5,895 nt of DNA, from positions 1 through 5,895 of the forward strand of contig QMLZ01000197.1 in the NCBI GenBank assembly GCA_003646995.1. The letters run 5' to 3'. The translations under genes were made by a program, and so were the position numbers. Of the stretch, positions 1-5,544 are shown piece by piece (position 1 is the stretch's first letter; every line of letters begins with the position of its first letter). This stretch comes from Deltaproteobacteria bacterium (GTDB lineage Bacteria; Desulfobacterota; DSM-4660; Desulfatiglandales; Desulfatiglandaceae). Under the pieces are notes generated by a model. That model was not told the DNA's origin, did no database searches, and saw nothing but the letters and a program-made list of their open reading frames with translations.

Positions 1-591
1 ATCCAGCAGCACACTGAAAGGTTGGACAATCTGGTTAATGATTTGTTAGAACTTTCCAGCATTGAAACTGGAGAGCTCCCAATGAATTTTGAGAAGATTA
101 AACTGAAGGAACTAATAGATCATATCGCAGCTTCGTTTGCCGATGAACTGTCTCGCAAGAATCAGCTTCTCAAAATTAACGTAATTCCAGAAGACCTTGA
201 GGCCTGGATTGATGAAGAAAAGATGCAGCGAGTCCTATCTAATCTTCTGGATAATGCCCATAAATACACCCCTTCCGGCGGACAGATTGAGATATCTGCT
301 ACGCAGGAACTTGATAGGATTAAAATTGAGGTAAGCGACACTGGCGAAGGGATTCCCGGTGAGCATCTGCCCCGCATCTTCGAACGGTTTTATCGGGTGG
401 ATAAAGCTCGCTCCCGCCAGCTCGGTGGCACAGGATTGGGTTTGGCAATCGTCAAGCACATCGTCCTTGCTCATGGCGGTGAGATTTCCGTTGAGAGCAA
501 GGTAGGTGTCGGAACGAAGTTTAGCATTTACCTTCCTAAAATCAAAAACCGGAGAATAGACCCTTCCATCTCCAATTTTCCCCTTTCCTGA
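1..591 (+). CDS. phoR: PhoR-type sensor histidine kinase, 3' end only
   Basis: Open from the first base, so the 5' end is missing; 196 residues remain. It starts in the second helix of the HisKA dimerisation domain (residues 1-24, RLDNLVNDLLELSSIETG), so the phospho-accepting His lies upstream of the window. A complete HATPase_c domain follows: N box NLLDNAHKYTP (81-91), G1 box DTGEGIP (113-119), F box FERFYRVD (128 on) and G2 box GGTGLGLAI (142-150). This is the usual set of ATP-binding motifs of membrane histidine kinases that phosphorylate an OmpR/PhoB-family regulator. The PhoR assignment rests on motif style and on the pst genes just downstream; the kinase class alone would not prove it. 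The last 16 or so residues after the domain form a short non-conserved tail. phoB is probably just upstream, outside the window. The following promoter suggests that the porin-pst genes form a separate transcription unit. Confidence 0.85.
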   Translation: MQQHTERLDNLVNDLLELSSIETGELPMNFEKIKLKELIDHIAASFADELSRKNQLLKINVIPEDLEAWIDEEKMQRVLSNLLDNAHKYTPSGGQIEISATQELDRIKIEVSDTGEGIPGEHLPRIFERFYRVDKARSRQLGGTGLGLAIVKHIVLAHGGEISVESKVGVGTKFSIYLPKIKNRRIDPSISNFPLS

Positions 592-608
592 AATTTAACA
601 CTGAACAG

Positions 609-681
609 CACCGAAAAACGCCGAAGGAATATTAGAAGTAAATAGCACTTCAAATTCGGTGAATTACAGTGTTTTTCGGTG
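609..681. repeat. Nested inverted repeat after phoR
   Basis: The outer arms are a perfect 11-bp match: CACCGAAAAAC at 609-619 and GTTTTTCGGTG at 671-681. Inside lie CCGAA (621-625) with TTCGG (655-659), and GAAGT (635-639) with ACTTC (647-651) around a 7-nt loop. The whole can fold as a three-step hairpin on either strand. It starts 17 nt after the phoR stop and ends about 30 nt before the first Pho-box array. It could help end phoR transcription, but no clean T tract follows the outer stem. It could equally be a dispersed palindromic element. Confidence 0.6.
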
Positions 682-712
682 TTCGCTTCAAAACTGCAAA
701 CTACCTGCGGTT

Positions 713-767
713 CTTAACCAAATCTTAATACCTTCCTCATAATACCTTCACGATTGTGTTGTATTTT
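713..767 (+). promoter_or_regulatory. Pho-box array A with possible -10 element
   Basis: Four 7-mers lie at an exact 11-bp period: CTTAACC (713), CTTAATA (724), CCTCATA (735) and CTTCACG (746), separated by 4-nt spacers. This is the geometry of PhoB operators (CTGTCAT-like 7-mers plus a 4-bp spacer in enterobacteria; CTTAACC-like repeats in cyanobacteria). A weak -10-like TATTTT lies at 762-767, 9 nt after the last box, as in PhoB promoters where the box replaces the -35. The direct orientation points towards the porin-pst genes. Assignment is by pattern and context only. Confidence 0.65.
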
Positions 768-880
768 TCATCCATGAGTTTGATAAACGTTGGCCTATCT
801 GTTTCTTGTAAGCTTCCCTGCAAAATTAGCCCAATATTAACACTTTCTTCATAATGGCTTCACAATTGTATTCTATTCTT
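714..880 (+). repeat. Imperfect direct duplication of the promoter segment (714-768 and 826-880)
   Basis: Aligned without gaps at an offset of 112 bp, the two 55-bp segments agree at 43 positions. Conserved blocks include TTCATAAT/CTCATAAT followed by CTTCAC and ATTGT. The matching part covers all four Pho-box-like 7-mers and the possible -10 position. The sequence between the copies is not visibly duplicated. This looks like an old duplication of a regulatory element, or two operators kept similar by selection. Confidence 0.75.
825..879 (+). promoter_or_regulatory. Pho-box array B with possible -10 element
   Basis: The second array has ATTAGCC (825), ATTAACA (836), CTTCATA (847) and CTTCACA (858) at an 11-bp period. 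TATTCT at 874-879 sits 9 nt after the last box, exactly where array A has TATTTT. A further CTTAACC occurs at 878-884, overlapping the -10 area. This is the promoter nearest the porin gene; a start near 886 would give a 5' leader of about 120 nt that includes the seven-codon ORF. It is inferred to be the main PhoB-dependent promoter of the porin-pstS-mgsA-pstCAB unit. Confidence 0.65.
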
Positions 881-930
881 AACCTGTAAGATTAATCAAT
901 TTTGAATCTAACATAGGAAGGGAGGATACT

Positions 931-954
931 ATGAAAAAAGAAGAGATCTGGTAA
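931..954 (+). CDS. Possible seven-codon leader ORF (MKKEEIW)
   Basis: An ATG preceded by a strong ribosome binding site (GGGAGG at 920-925, 5-nt spacer) opens a frame of only seven codons ending in TAA. The site is better spaced than many in the window, so ribosomes probably load here. The porin start follows 54 nt after the stop. It may be a leader peptide that tunes porin translation, or a relic of an older gene start, since the AAGGGAGG-ATG-AAAAAAGAAGA pattern resembles the porin's own start region. No known attenuation peptide is recognised. Confidence 0.35.
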   Translation: MKKEEIW

Positions 955-995
955 TCTACAGTTGGACAAATGCAAACAAAACTCAAACCTTTAAG

Positions 996-1002
996 AAAGG
1001 AG
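996..1002 (+). promoter_or_regulatory. Ribosome binding site of the porin gene
   Basis: AAAGGAG lies 6 nt before the ATG at 1009. It favours that start over ATG 970 in the same frame, which would add 13 residues before the signal peptide, and over ATG 1005 in another frame, where the spacing would be only 2 nt. Confidence 0.75.
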
Positions 1003-1008
1003 AAATGG

Positions 1009-2010
1009 ATGAAGAAGTCAATCGTTGCCGGTGTATTGGTCTCAGTGGCCGTCGTTCTATCTGTTCCAGCCTATGCTGGAGTGGCTCCCGGTCAAACTCA
1101 GGTCAAAGCCTACTGGTGGTTCAGATATACTTACAAACAGCAGGGCAACAAGACTCAGGAGAGCGGTTTTGCAATCAAGAGGGGCTATCTCAGGTGGGAG
1201 CACTGCTTCGCTCCTGATATCAGCAGCAGGGTTACCCTTGATCTGTTCTCCAGCGATAAAGGTGAAGATCCTCACGGCGCCGGACTGAAGATAAAAGATG
1301 CCTATGTAGATTTTAGTGGAGTCATCCCCGGGGGCAAGATCACGGTAGGTCTGCAGAAACACTACTTTGGTCTCGTCTACGACTGGGATTATATCACCAT
1401 AGAGAAGTCCCTTACAGATAAGAACCGCATAGCTTCCAGCCGTGATTTTGGAATCTGCGCCGGAGGGAATCTACCTCAAGGATACGGTGAGTGGAATTTA
1501 GAGCTGGTCAACGGCGAGGGGTACAAGAAGGTGGGCAAAAATATTGATACGAATCCCGCACTAGTAGGCAATCTGAGAATTATACCAATACCCGGGGTGA
1601 CCGTGGGCGGTTCTTTCCACAAGACCTCTAAGAAGCAGAACCTCGCCGCTGTCGGCAGAGTAGCCTTCGCGCCTGTTGATGTCTGGGGGATCTATGTGAC
1701 CACAGCCGCCGGGAAGGACCTCGACAAGAAAGGGGCTGGTTTTATGGTTATGTCAGCGGTCAATTTGTCGTCCAAGCTGGATGCTGTGTTTCGACTCGAC
1801 CACTGGGACCCGGACGCCGACAAGGCCGATGATGCCTACACCTTGCTGATCGGCGGCCTTAACTACCACTTCGTTAAAGGCGAGAAAGGGAAGCCCGGCG
1901 TTATGCTCCAGCTTAACTTTGAGAGGAAACAACCTGAGAAAAGTGGGAGCAAGCCCGCAGATGAGCTTTTAGCACAACTCAGGTGGGAGTTTGCCACACC
2001 TGGGCTATAA
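1009..2010 (+). CDS. Outer-membrane porin, OprP/OprO-like (phosphate-selective porin family)
   Basis: The product has 333 residues. A Sec signal peptide is clear: MKKS, a hydrophobic core, then a cut after AYA at residue 23. The mature part shows alternating polar/hydrophobic stretches typical of beta strands, for example QVKAYWWFRYTY, FAIKRGYLRW, ITVGLQKHYFGLVYDW and VMLQLNFER, and ends with LLAQLRWEF, a typical last porin strand with a near-terminal Phe, followed by four extra residues (ATPGL tail). The FAIKRGYLRWE segment and overall layout resemble Porin_O_P proteins, which form trimeric anion or phosphate channels. At about 310 mature residues it is shorter than Pseudomonas OprP (about 410). 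It lies directly downstream of the Pho-box arrays and 36 nt before pstS, which supports a role in bringing phosphate, or possibly polyphosphate or organic phosphate, across the outer membrane. Porin identity is well supported; phosphate selectivity is inferred from context. Confidence 0.82.
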   Translation: MKKSIVAGVLVSVAVVLSVPAYAGVAPGQTQVKAYWWFRYTYKQQGNKTQESGFAIKRGYLRWEHCFAPDISSRVTLDLFSSDKGEDPHGAGLKIKDAYVDFSGVIPGGKITVGLQKHYFGLVYDWDYITIEKSLTDKNRIASSRDFGICAGGNLPQGYGEWNLELVNGEGYKKVGKNIDTNPALVGNLRIIPIPGVTVGGSFHKTSKKQNLAAVGRVAFAPVDVWGIYVTTAAGKDLDKKGAGFMVMSAVNLSSKLDAVFRLDHWDPDADKADDAYTLLIGGLNYHFVKGEKGKPGVMLQLNFERKQPEKSGSKPADELLAQLRWEFATPGL

Positions 2011-2030
2011 CCTTTCAACTTTCCATAATG

Positions 2031-2038
2031 AAGGAGGT
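2031..2038 (+). promoter_or_regulatory. Ribosome binding site of pstS
   Basis: AAGGAGGT, a full anti-Shine-Dalgarno match, sits 8 nt before the pstS ATG. It is the strongest site in the window and fits the high level at which phosphate-binding proteins are usually made. Confidence 0.85.
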
Positions 2039-2046
2039 ATTGCAAA

Positions 2047-2901
2047 ATGTCCAACTTCAAAAAAATCTTGACCTTGTCCGTGGTGAGTGTTTTTCTTACG
2101 AGCGCTCTGGCGCCTGTGAGCTGGGGATGGCAGTGGCCCTGGAGCAGAAAGAAACAAAACCAGTTGACCCTTCAAGGCTCAACGACAGTGCTGCCTATTG
2201 CCCAAAGCTGTGCTGAGGAATTCATGAAAGCGCATCCGGAGGCGAATATTTCGGTCAGAGGCGGTGGCTCTGGAGTAGGCATCGCTGCCCTGATCGATGG
2301 CACCGTTGATATTGCCAACGCCTCCAGGGCGATGAAGACCAAGGAGCTGAAGAAAGCCAGGGCCAAAGGTGTCAACCCGGTAGCCCATGTAGTAGCCAAA
2401 GATGCCATCGCGGTTGTTGTTCATCCCGAAAATCCGGTGAATGGTCTCACTAAAAGTCAACTGAAGGCCATTTATACCGGGGCGATCAACCGCTGGAGTG
2501 AAGTTGGCGGGACCTCAGGTGTCATCGTGGTAGTCTCCAGGGATGTGAATTCGGGGACTTTTGAGGTGTTCAATAAGTTAGCCCTCGATAAACAGAGGGT
2601 ACGTCCCGATGCCCTGATGCAAGCTTCGAACAAGGCAGTTGCCACCATTGTAGCTTCCACCAAGGGCGCTATCGGATATGTAGGACTGGGTTACCTCAGC
2701 AAGAAGGTCAAGCCCATCGCCATTGACGAAGTGATGCCAAGTGTAGAAACAGCAAAATCTGGTACCTACCCTCTGGCCAGGCCCCTGTATATGTATACCA
2801 ACGGTGAACCTAAGGGTCTGGCAAAGGAGTTTATTGATTTTGTCCTCAGCCCCAAAGGGCAAAAGATAGTTAAAGCAAGGGGGTTTGTGCCGGTCAAATA
2901 A
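2047..2901 (+). CDS. pstS: Periplasmic phosphate-binding protein PstS
   Basis: The product has 284 residues. The N-terminus (MSNFKKILTL, hydrophobic to about residue 25) is a signal peptide with a likely cut after SWG at 27. There is no lipobox Cys, so a soluble periplasmic protein is expected. Phosphate-site motifs are in the family order: GSTTVLPIA (44-52), RGGGSGVGIAAL (71-82), DIANASR (88-94) and SRDVNSGTFEVF (164-175); the GST, GSG, Asp and SGT groups supply the hydrogen bonds to phosphate. FVLSPKGQKIV near the C-terminus is typical of the PstS-like family. It binds phosphate and hands it to PstC/PstA. An odd feature is the tryptophan-rich, then basic, stretch after the predicted cut (WQWPWSRKK, 28-36). 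The gene lies 36 nt behind the porin and probably shares its transcript. The hairpin after its stop may stabilise the upstream message. Confidence 0.95.
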   Translation: MSNFKKILTLSVVSVFLTSALAPVSWGWQWPWSRKKQNQLTLQGSTTVLPIAQSCAEEFMKAHPEANISVRGGGSGVGIAALIDGTVDIANASRAMKTKELKKARAKGVNPVAHVVAKDAIAVVVHPENPVNGLTKSQLKAIYTGAINRWSEVGGTSGVIVVVSRDVNSGTFEVFNKLALDKQRVRPDALMQASNKAVATIVASTKGAIGYVGLGYLSKKVKPIAIDEVMPSVETAKSGTYPLARPLYMYTNGEPKGLAKEFIDFVLSPKGQKIVKARGFVPVK

Positions 2902-2949
2902 CGAATTGAGTTGCAAGTGGGCGGACTTTTAGTTTGCGAGCAAATGTAG

Positions 2950-2974
2950 GGGAGCCGGCTGTCAGTCGGCTCCC
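2950..2974. repeat. GC-rich hairpin in the pstS-mgsA gap (REP-like or attenuator)
   Basis: GGGAGCCG (2950-2957) pairs with CGGCTCCC (2967-2974). One G-U pair and two more pairs extend the stem to 11 bp around a 3-nt loop. The following CTTTCTCT is only weakly T-rich, so it is a poor intrinsic terminator. It may protect the 3' end of the porin-pstS message and lower read-through into mgsA-pstCAB. The TGTAGGGG...CCCGC frame resembles dispersed palindromes seen in many environmental genomes. The rest of the 2902-3101 gap is A/T-rich with only a small inverted repeat (3033-3039 with 3052-3058). Confidence 0.7.
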
Positions 2975-3087
2975 GCTTTCTCTATCAACCGAAATAGATT
3001 TTCCTGAAAAAAGACTTGCAATTAGGTGTGCAAAATCCTATTTTGGGAAGAAGGATTTCCATTTCCAGGGTAACCTCTGGATTTACT

Positions 3088-3094
3088 GGAGAAG
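3088..3094 (+). promoter_or_regulatory. Probable ribosome binding site of mgsA
   Basis: GGAGAAG lies 7 nt before GTG 3102. The alternative GTG at 3126 has no purine-rich site at a proper distance. This favours the 3102 start, although family length would allow either. Confidence 0.5.
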
Positions 3095-3101
3095 TGGCCT
3101 T

Positions 3102-3539
3102 GTGTCTGATTCACATAGAACAATAGTGAGTAAGAGGAAAAGAAAGAGGAAAGATAGACCAGTCGTGGCATTAATCGCCCATGACGCCAAGAAGGCTGAT
3201 ATGGTCATTCTTGCAAAGGAGGAGGAAGAAAGACTTGCGCAATGCGATCTGATAGCAACTGGCGCCACGAGTCAAACGATTATGGAAAAAACCGCCCTGC
3301 AGGTTAAAAGGATGCTTCATGGGCCGGAAGGTGGCGACCTGCAGATAGGAGGACTTGTCGCCAGTGGCGAAGTGGATCTGGTCATCTTTCTTCGCGATCC
3401 ATTAACTGCACAGCCTCACGATCCTGATATTTCAGCGCTTCTAAGGGTTTGCGATGTTCATAATGTACCTTTAGCGACCAATCTCAGTTCGGCAAAGCTG
3501 TTGCTAAGTGGATTGATAAAGGGGAATACACAGAAATAG
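3102..3539 (+). CDS. mgsA: Methylglyoxal synthase
   Basis: MgsA converts dihydroxyacetone phosphate to methylglyoxal plus inorganic phosphate in the cytoplasm. From GTG 3102 the product has 145 residues (137 from GTG 3126), the normal family size. Conserved parts are [11 protein letters not shown] (21-31), ATGATS (52-57), GPEGGD (74-79), [14 protein letters not shown] (96-109) and [16 protein letters not shown] (112-127). By comparison with the E. coli enzyme, the catalytic Asp71, His98 and Asp101 correspond to Asp79, His106 and Asp109, and His19 to His27; all are present. The E. coli phosphate-loop Ser65 is His73 here (HGP instead of SGP). The C-terminus is short and lacks the region of E. 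coli Arg150. The sequence looks closer to the Bacillus type than to the E. coli type. A basic run (KRKRKRK, 11-17) precedes the domain. The gene lies between pstS and pstC, 20 nt before pstC, so it is very likely part of the Pst operon. Identity is sure; the start is less so. Confidence 0.93.
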   Translation: MSDSHRTIVSKRKRKRKDRPVVALIAHDAKKADMVILAKEEEERLAQCDLIATGATSQTIMEKTALQVKRMLHGPEGGDLQIGGLVASGEVDLVIFLRDPLTAQPHDPDISALLRVCDVHNVPLATNLSSAKLLLSGLIKGNTQK

Positions 3540-3559
3540 CCTAAAAGGACAATAGCTCT

Positions 3560-4441
3560 ATGCACTGGCGGCGGAAAGAAGTTTTGATTAAGTATATACT
3601 TCTATTGTTTGCTTTGGCCTCAATTTTCTTCCTGCTTGGAATCGTAATTGTTCTGTTTAAGGAAGGATTGCCAATTTTTAGGATTGTACCGATCAGAGAT
3701 TTTATCTTGGGAAGAAGCTGGTATCCCACCTACGACCCTCCTGATTTCGGCATACTGCCCCTTATTCTGGGCTCCCTTTGGGTGACCTTTGGCGCTCTGA
3801 TAATAGCCATCCCGCTGGGGGTTTCAGCCGCCACCTATATCTCTGAAGTGGCTCATCCCAGAGTAAAGGAGATTGCCAAACCGGTGGTGGAGCTGTTGGC
3901 CGGCATCCCTTCGGTGGTGTATGGCTTTTTCGGTATGGTCATCATAGCTCCTTGGCTGCAGAATGTGTTTGATCTCCCCACTGGTCTGACATGTCTCACC
4001 GCCTCAATTATTTTGGGCTTTATGGCCCTACCCACAGTGGTGAGCATTTCGGAAGATGCCATCTCAGCTGTGCCCTTCAGCTATAAAGAAGCTTCCTATG
4101 CATTAGGAGCCACAAAGTGGGAAACCATTAGCAAGGTCACGGTGCCAGCCGCTATCTCTGGCATAACCACAGCCATCATCCTTGGCATTGGCAGGGCTAT
4201 TGGTGAGACTATGACGGTGCTGATGGTAGCCGGAGGCGCTGCAGTTATCCCTCATTCTTTCTTGCAACCAGTACGTCCTATGACCGCTACCATCGCCGCC
4301 GAAATGGGCGAAGCCCCGGTGGGCAGCGACCACTACCATGCCCTCTTTGGTATTGCTATTGTGCTGTTCATCATTACCCTAGGGTTCAATCTGTTAGCCG
4401 ATCATTTGGCCACCACCTTTCGCCGAAAAATGGCACAGTAG
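3560..4441 (+). CDS. pstC: Phosphate ABC transporter permease PstC
   Basis: The product is a 293-residue inner-membrane protein with about six membrane segments. The first (residues 11-33) is followed by a periplasmic loop (35-63), then segments near 64-95, 110-130, 145-165, 200-230 and 262-282. The cytoplasmic coupling loop carries the BPD_transp_1 signature EASYALGATKWETISKV (177-193) and continues to GIGRAIGET (209-217), which contacts the PstB ATPase. With PstA it forms the channel that takes phosphate from PstS. It is assigned as PstC rather than PstA because it comes first, has the extended periplasmic loop with the SWYPTYDPPDFGILPL segment, and has the GETMTVLMVAGG ending of the EAA region. 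A site AAAAGGA (3543-3549) lies 10 nt before the ATG. It follows mgsA by 20 nt, so the two are probably co-transcribed. Confidence 0.94.
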   Translation: MHWRRKEVLIKYILLLFALASIFFLLGIVIVLFKEGLPIFRIVPIRDFILGRSWYPTYDPPDFGILPLILGSLWVTFGALIIAIPLGVSAATYISEVAHPRVKEIAKPVVELLAGIPSVVYGFFGMVIIAPWLQNVFDLPTGLTCLTASIILGFMALPTVVSISEDAISAVPFSYKEASYALGATKWETISKVTVPAAISGITTAIILGIGRAIGETMTVLMVAGGAAVIPHSFLQPVRPMTATIAAEMGEAPVGSDHYHALFGIAIVLFIITLGFNLLADHLATTFRRKMAQ

Positions 4442-4519
4442 TGATGTAGTATTACCAACCAAGTTTCCGTTTTTTACAAAAACTAACCGTGATAACTGTG
4501 TATTTCAAACCAGACTTTA

Positions 4520-4586
4520 AGTGCCTAAGATGCCTAAAGCGGGCTAAGGTAAAATAACCTTAACCACTTTAGCTCACTTTGGCACT
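4520..4586. repeat. Long imperfect inverted repeat in the pstC-pstA gap (MITE- or REP-like)
   Basis: The left arm (4520-4550, starts AGTGCC, ends AAGGT) pairs with the right arm (4557-4586, starts ACCTT, ends GGCACT) around a 6-nt loop AAAATA; about 23 of 31 positions match. Each arm is made of three units of about 10 nt with a GCCTAAR or GGCTAAR core. No ORF lies inside and no T tract follows, so a terminator is unlikely, and pstA still has to be transcribed through it. The most likely explanation is a dispersed palindromic repeat that landed in the operon. The 4442-4519 part of the gap is A/T-rich with no recognised signal. Confidence 0.7.
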
Positions 4587-4609
4587 GATTACAGATCTTA
4601 GAATTGAAT

Positions 4610-4635
4610 GCAACAAATTGCTTTTTAATTGTTGC
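4610..4635 (+). promoter_or_regulatory. Small hairpin just before the pstA start
   Basis: GCAACAA (4610-4616) pairs perfectly with TTGTTGC (4629-4635) around a loop that includes a T run. It ends 13 nt before ATG 4649, in the place where a ribosome binding site would be expected, and no Shine-Dalgarno sequence is visible there. It may limit pstA translation or be chance. Confidence 0.35.
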
Positions 4636-4648
4636 AACTCGCTACGCT

Positions 4649-5503
4649 ATGAAATCCAAGCAAATTAAGCAAGCCATCTATTTCTCTCTACTGCGATTTT
4701 CTATTGCAATAATTCTCTCCGGGCTATTGCTTATCCTGTTCTTCATAGGGATGAGGGGGTTAAAAGTTCTGTCATGGGAATTCCTCACTCAAATGCCCAA
4801 AGAGGGGATGACCGGCGGTGGTATCCTGCCAGCAATTGTGGGCACCTTTTGTCTGACTATGGGGGCAATTGCTTTTGCACTCCCTTTGGGAGTCTTTGCG
4901 GCAATTTACTTGACTGAATATGCAGTACAAGGGCGTTTAGTAAGGTTGATCAGACTTGGTATAAATAACTTGGCTGGGGTACCTTCGGTAGTATTCGGGT
5001 TATTTGGTCTGGCAGTGTTTGTCAAATTTCTCGGTTTTGGGGTGTCTATCCTTTCAGGGGCGCTTACACTTGGAATTGTAATTCTCCCTACCATTATTCG
5101 GGCTTCAGAGGAGGCTCTATTAGGAGTACCGCAATCCTTTCGCGAAGCTTCCCTTGCTCTGGGGGCTACCAAATGGCAGACCATCAGCAGGATCGTTTTG
5201 CCTAATGCCATCTCCGGAATCTTAACGGGTTCAATTTTGGGGATTGGTCGGGCGGCGGGAGAAACCGCTCCTATCCTCTTTACCGCGGCCACTTTTTACA
5301 TCATTCGACTGCCAAGGTCAGTTTTTGATGAGGTCCAGGCCCTACCTTACCACATCTACGCCTTAATGACTGAAGGTACCCATCCCGAAAGCCAGGTACC
5401 CATCGCCTACGGAACAGCCCTTGTGTTGCTGTTCCTAGTGCTGAGCATAGATTCGGCAGGTGTTATAATCCGAAACCGGTTCCGAAAAAGGAAGAAATGG
5501 TAG
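4649..5503 (+). CDS. pstA: Phosphate ABC transporter permease PstA
   Basis: The product has 284 residues from ATG 4649, close to E. coli PstA (296). The layout is a short basic N-terminus (MKSKQIKQ), a first membrane segment (about 11-34), and further segments near 60-90, 108-130, 132-150, 185-215 and 253-273. The coupling loop reads EASLALGATKWQTISRI (166-182) and runs to GIGRAAGETAPILFTA (198-213); the GETAPILFTA form is typical of PstA. The segment ALPYHIYALMTEG (231-243) is also PstA-like. It pairs with PstC to form the phosphate channel and is clearly related to it in the EAA loop. The start is the weak point: no good ribosome site precedes ATG 4649, and a TTG at 4604 in frame would add 15 residues across the small hairpin. 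The 207-nt gap after pstC is unusually long, as pstC and pstA are often adjacent or overlapping. Confidence 0.93.
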   Translation: MKSKQIKQAIYFSLLRFSIAIILSGLLLILFFIGMRGLKVLSWEFLTQMPKEGMTGGGILPAIVGTFCLTMGAIAFALPLGVFAAIYLTEYAVQGRLVRLIRLGINNLAGVPSVVFGLFGLAVFVKFLGFGVSILSGALTLGIVILPTIIRASEEALLGVPQSFREASLALGATKWQTISRIVLPNAISGILTGSILGIGRAAGETAPILFTAATFYIIRLPRSVFDEVQALPYHIYALMTEGTHPESQVPIAYGTALVLLFLVLSIDSAGVIIRNRFRKRKKW

Positions 5504-5544
5504 CTGCCCTTCAGAAAGATCAGATATAAACGGAACGGAGAGCA

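Noticed and set aside
774..854. 26-codon ORF between the two Pho-box arrays
   Set aside because: No ribosome site, and it runs through array B; the coding potential is best explained by chance.
970..1008. In-frame upstream ATG that would lengthen the porin by 13 residues
   Set aside because: No ribosome site precedes it, and it would put a charged stretch before a normal MKKS signal peptide; ATG 1009 has AAAGGAG at 6 nt.
1057..1362. 101-codon open frame on the - strand within the porin gene
   Set aside because: Low-complexity shadow of the porin with no start signal or domain.
2934..3101. In-frame open extension upstream of mgsA starting at a TTG
   Set aside because: It would translate the hairpin at 2950-2974, has no ribosome site and no family resemblance; MgsA proteins begin about 5-15 residues before the AHD motif.
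4469..4483. GTTTTTT...AAAAAC as a possible terminator after pstC
   Set aside because: The stem is A/T only, is not followed by a T tract, and pstA and pstB downstream have no other clear promoter.
4906..5292. 128-codon open frame on the - strand within pstA
   Set aside because: It is an antisense shadow of the EAA-loop part of pstA, with no ribosome site or recognisable domain; the + strand gene is unmistakable.
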